64,000 nucleotides of DNA, taken from contig DAOUGQ010000022.1 in NCBI GenBank assembly GCA_034429195.1, positions 20,230-84,229 on the forward strand. The letters are read 5' to 3'. Under the pieces are notes generated by a model that saw nothing but the letters and a program-made list of their open reading frames with translations, had not been told where the DNA came from and did no database searches. The stretch comes from UBA4782 sp034429195 (GTDB lineage: Bacteria; Chloroflexota; Anaerolineae; Anaerolineales; Anaerolineaceae). Numbering within the stretch: the first letter of the stretch is position 1; every line of letters begins with the position of its first letter. Of this stretch, positions 59,003 through 64,000 are shown piece after piece. Position numbers and translations under genes: made by a program.

Positions 59003-60217
59003 ATGATGAGTGAGTATATTAATAATACGGAAAAACGAAAAGAGATTATTAAGAATATTATTAACCAGCTCCATCACGGAAGAAGTGTTGAAGATGTAAA
59101 AACCGAATTTAGCGAATTATTAAAGACAGCTTCCTCTTCTGATATCGCAGCTGTAGAACAACAGCTTATTCAAGAGGGGTTGCCTGTTGAAGAAGTGCAA
59201 CGATTATGTGACGTGCATGTGGCTGCTTTTCGCGAGAGTCTGAATCAAGAAATTCTGCCAGAATCAATTCCCGGACATCCTGTGTTTACTTATAGAGCTG
59301 AGAATCAGGTGTTATCTCGAGTTCTTGATGAATTGGATATTACAATAAATAATTACATTTCAAAAGGCGATAGTGCAGGGCTTCAAGCACTTCGACAACA
59401 GGTCAACCGGCTTTTTGAATTCATACGGCATTATGAGCGAAAGGAAAATCAGCTTTTTCCATACCTTGAAAAACATCAGTTTTATGGACCTTCGAGAGTA
59501 ATGTGGGGAATTCATGATCAGATCAGAGCCAATATTAAAAAACTCGCTGGTATGTTAATGGATGTCAACTCTGACAAAAAAGTTATCGATGCCCTATATA
59601 AAGAATTGAGCAATGAAATGCGGGAGATGATCTACAAGGAAGAAAAGATTCTCTTCCCAGGTGCTTTGGAAAGGTTGACAGAAGAAGACTGGATGTTCAT
59701 TCGTAATGAAGAAAATCAGATCGGATATTTTATGGTGACACCCGGGAATCAATGGAAGCCAAAGTTAGATATGAAAGGAGAAGAAATGCAAACAACATCA
59801 GGCACAGTGGAAGGAATGATACCTTTAAGCTCAGGTGAATTAACCCCAGAACAAATAAACATCATGCTTACTACATTGCCAATTGATATTACTTTTGTCG
59901 ATGAAAATGATAATGTAAGATATTTTTCTCAGACACCCGATAGATTATTTCCTCGAAGCCCTGCGATTATTGGGCGTGCAGTGCAAAATTGCCACCCTGC
60001 TGCCAGTGTAGATAAAGTCCAAAAGATCCTGGATGATTTTAGATCTGGAAAGAGGAAAGTTGCAGAGTTTTGGATCAAGATGGCAGGTAAATATATCAAC
60101 ATCCGGTATTTTGCCATGTTTGATGCTCAGGGGAAATATCGTGGAACATTGGAAGTATCGCAGGAGATAAGCCATATTCGAGAGCTTGAAGGTGAAAAAA
60201 GATTACTAGATGACTGA
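59003..60217 (+). CDS. DUF438 - hemerythrin - PAS domain protein
   Basis: The N-terminal 75 residues match DUF438 (helical, RKEIIKNIINQLHHGRSVEDVKTEF onward, ending EVQRLCDVHVAAFRESL). The next 150 residues are a hemerythrin-like four-helix bundle with iron-ligand candidates in RLFEFIRHYERKENQLFPYLEK and WGIHDQIRANIKK, then EMREMIYKEEKILFP. The last 120 residues are a PAS domain (LPIDITFVDENDNVRYFSQTPDRLFPR, AVQNCHPAASVDKVQKIL, YFAMFDAQGKYRGTLEVSQEI). Proteins of this build are thought to sense oxygen or nitric oxide. AGGAGG lies right before a double ATG (59003 and 59006). Confidence 0.88.
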   Translation: MMSEYINNTEKRKEIIKNIINQLHHGRSVEDVKTEFSELLKTASSSDIAAVEQQLIQEGLPVEEVQRLCDVHVAAFRESLNQEILPESIPGHPVFTYRAENQVLSRVLDELDITINNYISKGDSAGLQALRQQVNRLFEFIRHYERKENQLFPYLEKHQFYGPSRVMWGIHDQIRANIKKLAGMLMDVNSDKKVIDALYKELSNEMREMIYKEEKILFPGALERLTEEDWMFIRNEENQIGYFMVTPGNQWKPKLDMKGEEMQTTSGTVEGMIPLSSGELTPEQINIMLTTLPIDITFVDENDNVRYFSQTPDRLFPRSPAIIGRAVQNCHPAASVDKVQKILDDFRSGKRKVAEFWIKMAGKYINIRYFAMFDAQGKYRGTLEVSQEISHIRELEGEKRLLDD

Positions 60218-60235
60218 AAACTACTGAGAATTGAG

Positions 60236-60266
60236 CAACCCTGCCAGATCAACACTGACAGGGTTG
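60236..60266 (+). terminator. Hairpin terminator after the DUF438 gene
   Basis: An 8-bp stem (CAACCCTG with CAGGGTTG) closes a 15-nt loop 18 nt after the stop; TTGTTGTG follows. Confidence 0.6.
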
Positions 60267-60329
60267 TTGTGTATAACAACCGAAGTATAATCACGATAAC
60301 TTTTGCTAAAGAAGAGATGAGTCATTCTT

Positions 60330-62033
60330 GTGAAACTCATAAAAAACACATTCAAAGGAATCTTTTATCGAATCCTTTCTTTCATAATATTGGGAATAAT
60401 TGTTGCCTGCACTGTAGAGCAAGAAAATTCATTATCACCCACAATATTTCTTAAGGATACTGCTACCTTTACCAGTACCATTGAACCGACCACAACTCCC
60501 ACTACCACAGTTTTACCTCCTTTAAAAGTATGGATTGATCCTGGTTTGCCACGGAAAGTGCTTCAACAGACTGTGATCCCGACAAATCTACAACTCACAT
60601 CAAACAGCGAAGATGCTGATATTCGATTGACCAATATAACTGATTTGCAAAACAACTCAACCTGGGTCTATGCTCTGGTTACACCATTTCCCTCATTAAT
60701 AGAAATGCAATCTTTTGAGGAATTACAGCAGACCTGGAATGGCACGAATGATAATGATCTCTTGATCTATGTAACTGAAGAAACCAAAACCGTTTTAGAA
60801 AGTGTATTGGGTATAGCTGGTGAAGGTCATGTGGTAATCGAAGAACAAGATAACCTCTTGAATGCAGCCTGGGAAAAGCGAGATGTATTAGCAATTGTGC
60901 CATTTGAAGAATTGCAGCCCAAATGGAGGGTGATTTCACTCAATGGGCAATCACCAATATCCAACCAATTTGATCTCATGCAATATCCTTTAAAAGTAAC
61001 TTATGGTTGGATGATCAAAGAAGGGTCTCAATCATCTCGGGCAGACGAGCTGGCTGCTATCAACTTGCCTGCATTGATTTCGAATTACGACCCTGAAAAA
61101 TTGACAATCTTGGTGATGACAGGTGTAACTGCCCTGGTGCGAGCAACGGCTGTACGTATGGAAAAATATGGCGTCACTTATCCTGCTGAAAAAATCCGTG
61201 ATTGGTTGGTGCAGGCAGATATCACGCACATCAGCAATGAAGTATCTTTCGCAGAAGGTTGCCCTGATCCAAAATCGGATCCCTATCCACTGGTTTTCTG
61301 TAGCAAACCTGCTTATTTTGACCTGCTAACCTACGTTGGTGCTGATGTGATCGATTTAACGGGAAACCACCAACTGGACTGGGGGAGAACTGCTTTGGAG
61401 TATACTCTCTCGCTTTATGAACAAAATGGTTTGGCTTATTACGCTGCAGGAAGAACAGAAGATCAAGCGAAGGATGCGGTCCTGATAGAGCATAATGGGA
61501 ATAAGTTTGCTTTTATGGGCTGTAATCCCGTTGGACCTGCATATGTCTGGGCGAAAAGCGATAATCCTGGTGTCGCTAACTGCGACTATCAATATATCGA
61601 ATCACGAATTAAAGAATTGAAAAACCAGGGCTATCAGGTGATCTTTACTTATCAGTATTTTGAAACCTACCGGCATTCTACTGAAGCGTATGAAGAAAGA
61701 GATTTCCACAGAGTCGCTGATGCTGGAGCAGTGATCGTGAGTGGCAGCCAGGCTCACCATCCCATGATCATGGAATTTTATAATGATAGTTTCATCCATT
61801 ATGGATTGGGAAATTTATTCTTTGATCAGATGTGGGTAAATACTGTCACTATTCCTCATGCAACGCGCAAAGAATTCATTGACCGGTATGCATTCTATGA
61901 CGGGAAACTCATTTCAACTGAACTATTGACCGCTTACCTGGAGGATTACGCACAACCACGCCCAATGAATGAAGAAGAACGGTTGGATTTCCTTAAAACG
62001 ATTTTTGACGCTGCAGGTTGGGGACCATACTGA
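60330..62033 (+). CDS. CapA-family lipoprotein (poly-gamma-glutamate capsule type)
   Basis: A lipobox (GIIVAC, Cys27) anchors the protein outside the membrane. Residues about 60-230 form a separate domain (LPPLKVWIDPGLP, LQLTSNSEDADIRL) that resembles a solute-binding half. The C-terminal 330 residues match the CapA metallophosphoesterase-like fold: ITHISNEVSFAEGCPDP, VIDLTGNHQLDWGRTALEYTL, FAFMGCNPVG, IFTYQYFETY and VSGSQAHHPMIMEFY then HYGLGNLFFDQM. CapA proteins act in capsular polyglutamate and related cell-surface polymer handling. The start is a GTG with only a weak ribosome binding site. The sulfatase-like gene begins 16 nt after the stop. Confidence 0.85.
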   Translation: MKLIKNTFKGIFYRILSFIILGIIVACTVEQENSLSPTIFLKDTATFTSTIEPTTTPTTTVLPPLKVWIDPGLPRKVLQQTVIPTNLQLTSNSEDADIRLTNITDLQNNSTWVYALVTPFPSLIEMQSFEELQQTWNGTNDNDLLIYVTEETKTVLESVLGIAGEGHVVIEEQDNLLNAAWEKRDVLAIVPFEELQPKWRVISLNGQSPISNQFDLMQYPLKVTYGWMIKEGSQSSRADELAAINLPALISNYDPEKLTILVMTGVTALVRATAVRMEKYGVTYPAEKIRDWLVQADITHISNEVSFAEGCPDPKSDPYPLVFCSKPAYFDLLTYVGADVIDLTGNHQLDWGRTALEYTLSLYEQNGLAYYAAGRTEDQAKDAVLIEHNGNKFAFMGCNPVGPAYVWAKSDNPGVANCDYQYIESRIKELKNQGYQVIFTYQYFETYRHSTEAYEERDFHRVADAGAVIVSGSQAHHPMIMEFYNDSFIHYGLGNLFFDQMWVNTVTIPHATRKEFIDRYAFYDGKLISTELLTAYLEDYAQPRPMNEEERLDFLKTIFDAAGWGPY

Positions 62034-62049
62034 TCCATCGGAATTCTCT

Positions 62050-63588
62050 ATGAAAAAATTACTAACTTTACCAATGTATCCATTTTTGATTGCAGCTTAT
62101 TCAGTGATTGCGTTACTGGCATTCAATATCAGTGAAGTGAACGCAGGAATAGCTGTTCGTCCGTTGATAGTAATGCTGGCAGGTTGTGGTGTACTTTTCG
62201 CCTGCATGCGGTTGATATTTAAAAACTGGCAAAAAGCTGGCTTGATTACCGGAATATGGATTTTTCTTTTTATAATCTATGGACATCTATATCATTATCT
62301 CGAAAATACCTCTTTTGTTAATGGATCATTGGGACGACATAGAATAATACTACCAGTCTTTCTCTTGATGGCAGGAGCAAGTTTGTTCTTGGTGTGGCGA
62401 AGAAAGATGGTCAGCGACCGGATAAGTCAGGTAATCAATATATTAGGCATTTTCCTGTTGATCTATCCATCCTTTCACCTGGTCAACAGTATTATCACGT
62501 CGGAAAAGGGACAAAAAGAAGCATCGCAATGGACTTTTTCACAACCAGCGCTACAGCCTGTTAATCCTGAAAACCTTCCTGATGTGTATTATATAGTTTT
62601 AGATACCTATACCAGCTCAAAAGCATTGGCGAGAGATTTTTCTTTTGATAATTCCGAATTCGAAGCAAAGCTGAAAGAAATGGGTTTCTATGTGGCGGAA
62701 TGCAGCCAGACAAATTACCCTTACACCCAGGGTGCTATTACAGCTACTCTTAATTTGGACTATTTACCAGAATTGACAAAAAGACTGGAAACAATCAATG
62801 CTGAAGATAATATCTGGGTTCTCTTGAAGCAAAGTCTGGTGCGTAATCAATTGGAAAGATTAGGTTATCAGACTGTAGCCTTCGAAACCAGCTATGATTG
62901 GAGCCGCATTGAGGATGCAGATATTTACCTTGGTCAGGCACAATCTGCATTATTATGGCAGCAAATGGATCCGTTTGAAAAAATGTGGGTGGATAGTACT
63001 GCGTTACTTGTGTTGAGTGATGTGGGAATCGTAACCAGAAAAGAAGACGACAACATCCTTAATCACCCAATGAGCGATCATATACAAAAGCAGTTATTTG
63101 TTTTAAAAACATTACCAGATATTGCGAATAATCCGGACCCCACATTCACATTTGCACATATTCTCATACCGCATGTGCCGTATGTGTTTGCGGCTGATGG
63201 GACGATATTGACTGATAATGGTTTTTTTGGGACCGAAAAAGCTGGACCTATTAATGAGGATTATTTGCAAAAAGGGTACACCGGAGAGATTGCTTTTATC
63301 AATAAACAGATGGAATCGATTCTGTCAAAAATCTTAGCGCGTTCAGATACCCCACCAATCATCGTTTTGATGGGAGATCATGGCGTGCGAGACGATAACC
63401 GGGTGAAGATTCTTTATGCGGTTTATCTTCCTGATGGGGCAGATAATTTGATGTATCCTTCGATCACACCTGTGAATACGTTTCGCGTGATCTTCGACAG
63501 GTATTTTGGCACTTCATACGGATTGCTACCGGATATAACTTATCCAGAAGAAGGCGGGGAGATGGTGGTACCTACGGTGTGTGAATAG
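62050..63588 (+). CDS. Membrane-anchored sulfatase/alkaline-phosphatase-like protein
   Basis: Five hydrophobic helices fill the first 145 residues. An alkaline-phosphatase-fold domain follows, with NLPDVYYIVLDTYTSSKAL at its first metal-binding strand, CSQTNYPYTQGAITATLNLDYLP near the expected nucleophile, and IIVLMGDHGVRDDNR containing the last metal-ligand pair. The layout matches lipoteichoic-acid-synthase-like or phosphoethanolamine-transferase-like enzymes that modify surface polymers. The ATG at 62050 is preferred to an ATG 81 nt upstream that overlaps capA. It is coupled to capA by a 16-nt gap. Confidence 0.75.
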   Translation: MKKLLTLPMYPFLIAAYSVIALLAFNISEVNAGIAVRPLIVMLAGCGVLFACMRLIFKNWQKAGLITGIWIFLFIIYGHLYHYLENTSFVNGSLGRHRIILPVFLLMAGASLFLVWRRKMVSDRISQVINILGIFLLIYPSFHLVNSIITSEKGQKEASQWTFSQPALQPVNPENLPDVYYIVLDTYTSSKALARDFSFDNSEFEAKLKEMGFYVAECSQTNYPYTQGAITATLNLDYLPELTKRLETINAEDNIWVLLKQSLVRNQLERLGYQTVAFETSYDWSRIEDADIYLGQAQSALLWQQMDPFEKMWVDSTALLVLSDVGIVTRKEDDNILNHPMSDHIQKQLFVLKTLPDIANNPDPTFTFAHILIPHVPYVFAADGTILTDNGFFGTEKAGPINEDYLQKGYTGEIAFINKQMESILSKILARSDTPPIIVLMGDHGVRDDNRVKILYAVYLPDGADNLMYPSITPVNTFRVIFDRYFGTSYGLLPDITYPEEGGEMVVPTVCE

Positions 63589-63598
63589 AAATTTGTCC

Positions 63599-63635
63599 TC
63601 TCTCCTCAATGGAAAGAATCCAAATGGGGGAGAGA
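63599..63635 (+). terminator. Hairpin after the sulfatase-like gene
   Basis: TCTCTCC (63599-63605) pairs with GGAGAGA (63629-63635), with further partial pairing inside the loop (AATGG with CCAAAT). No strong T run follows, so this may be a 3' stabilising hairpin instead. Confidence 0.45.
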
Positions 63636-63705
63636 ATTCAGTGTATGCTGAGCATCCAGCCTCATCTGGCCTCTCTTCGATATGGAGAGGAGGTTAAAAC
63701 ACTCA

Positions 63706-64000
63706 GGTTGATCTATAAGCCGCAATATCCCCTCGATGGGGTTCAGATAACAAGACACCCAGGTTGATCTATAAGCTGCAATATCCCCTCGATGGGGTTC
63801 AGATAACAAGACACCCAGGTTGATCTATGAGCCGCAATATCCCCTCGATGGGGTTCAGATAACAAGACACCCAGGTTGATCTATAAGCTGCAATATCCCC
63901 TCGATGGGGTTCAGATAACAAGACACCCAGGCTGATCTATAAGCCGCAATATCCCCTCGATGGGGTTCAGATAACAAGACACCCAGGTTGATCTATAAGC
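63706..64000. repeat. 56-bp tandem repeat running off the window edge
   Basis: A 56-bp unit starting GGTTGATCTATAAGC recurs at 63706, 63762, 63818, 63874, 63930 and 63986, and the last copy is cut by the window end. Copies differ at only a few positions. Each contains CCCCTCGATGGGG, which can fold as a small hairpin. The period is not a multiple of three, all frames are interrupted or shifting, and the whole unit is conserved, so it is neither a protein repeat nor a CRISPR array. Confidence 0.95.

Noticed and set aside
63606..63809. Minus-strand open frame across the 56-bp repeat
   Set aside because: The period is not divisible by three, the frame breaks after two units, and there is no ribosome binding site.
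63706..64000. Regular repeats resembling a CRISPR array
   Set aside because: The entire 56-bp unit is conserved, with no variable spacers between constant repeats, and no cas genes are present.

Overview
The window reads as ordinary chromosome from a bacterium of the phylum Chloroflexi, most likely class Anaerolineae. This is an inference. It rests on many secreted lipoproteins with Thr/Pro-rich stalks after the lipobox, a vitamin B12-dependent (class II) ribonucleotide reductase, an archaeal-type prolyl-tRNA synthetase, a fused DHH-CBS-CCA-transferase, and a strictly anaerobic-looking energy module (group 4 [NiFe] hydrogenase). GC content is moderate. Genes lie on both strands and are closely packed. 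No prophage, CRISPR array or intact insertion sequence was seen; the only mobile-element trace is a broken IS481-like transposase near the left end.

Layout. 1-7.5 kb: the 3' end of nrdJ, a transposase relic, a CBM9-like lipoprotein, DNA polymerase IV, tRNA-Thr with a GNAT gene directly behind it, an Ig-like lipoprotein, uridine kinase, a DedA/VTT membrane protein and bacterioferritin. 7.5-11 kb: a DUF4097/SHOCT-like protein, another GNAT, a membrane protein, then tRNA-Gly and tRNA-Cys followed by tandem copies of the tRNA-Cys 3' end. 11-17 kb (minus strand): a metal-export P-type ATPase with its ArsR/SmtB repressor and operator, then an operon of an orphan solute-binding lipoprotein and two paralogous SH3-like lipoproteins. 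17-21 kb: valS behind a T-box leader, and a beta-hydroxyacid dehydrogenase. 21-31 kb (minus strand): a CDF cation exporter and an eleven-gene hydrogenase operon (antiporter-like membrane subunits, NuoA-like, small subunit, NuoC-like, large subunit with both Ni-binding CxxC pairs, NuoH-like, 2x[4Fe-4S] ferredoxin, maturation protease). 31-42 kb (plus strand): a von Willebrand A protein, a phasin-like protein with a PhaR-type regulator, a four-gene run ending in PAP2 and murE, and a heterodimeric ABC exporter.

42-54 kb (minus strand) is mainly information processing: rpsO-pnp with a strongly structured intergenic leader, an HNH endonuclease, proS, a LOG-family protein, an EF-G-like GTPase with an altered guanine-specificity motif, a GNAT and the DHH-CBS-CCA fusion. 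54-58 kb holds a compact LacI / cobalamin-binding protein / opine-dehydrogenase-like operon whose substrate I cannot name. 58-60 kb holds a Crp/Fnr regulator beside a ferredoxin and a DUF438-hemerythrin-PAS protein; a perfect palindrome lies exactly where a class II Crp/Fnr activator would sit. 60-63.6 kb encodes a CapA-like lipoprotein and a membrane sulfatase-like protein, and the window ends inside a 56-bp tandem repeat.

The most unusual parts are the LacI-B12-opine operon, the Crp/Fnr-ferredoxin-hemerythrin cassette, the duplicated helical insertion in the vWA domain, the orphan binding-protein operon and the 56-bp repeat with alternating variants. All family assignments were made by reading translated sequence without database searches.
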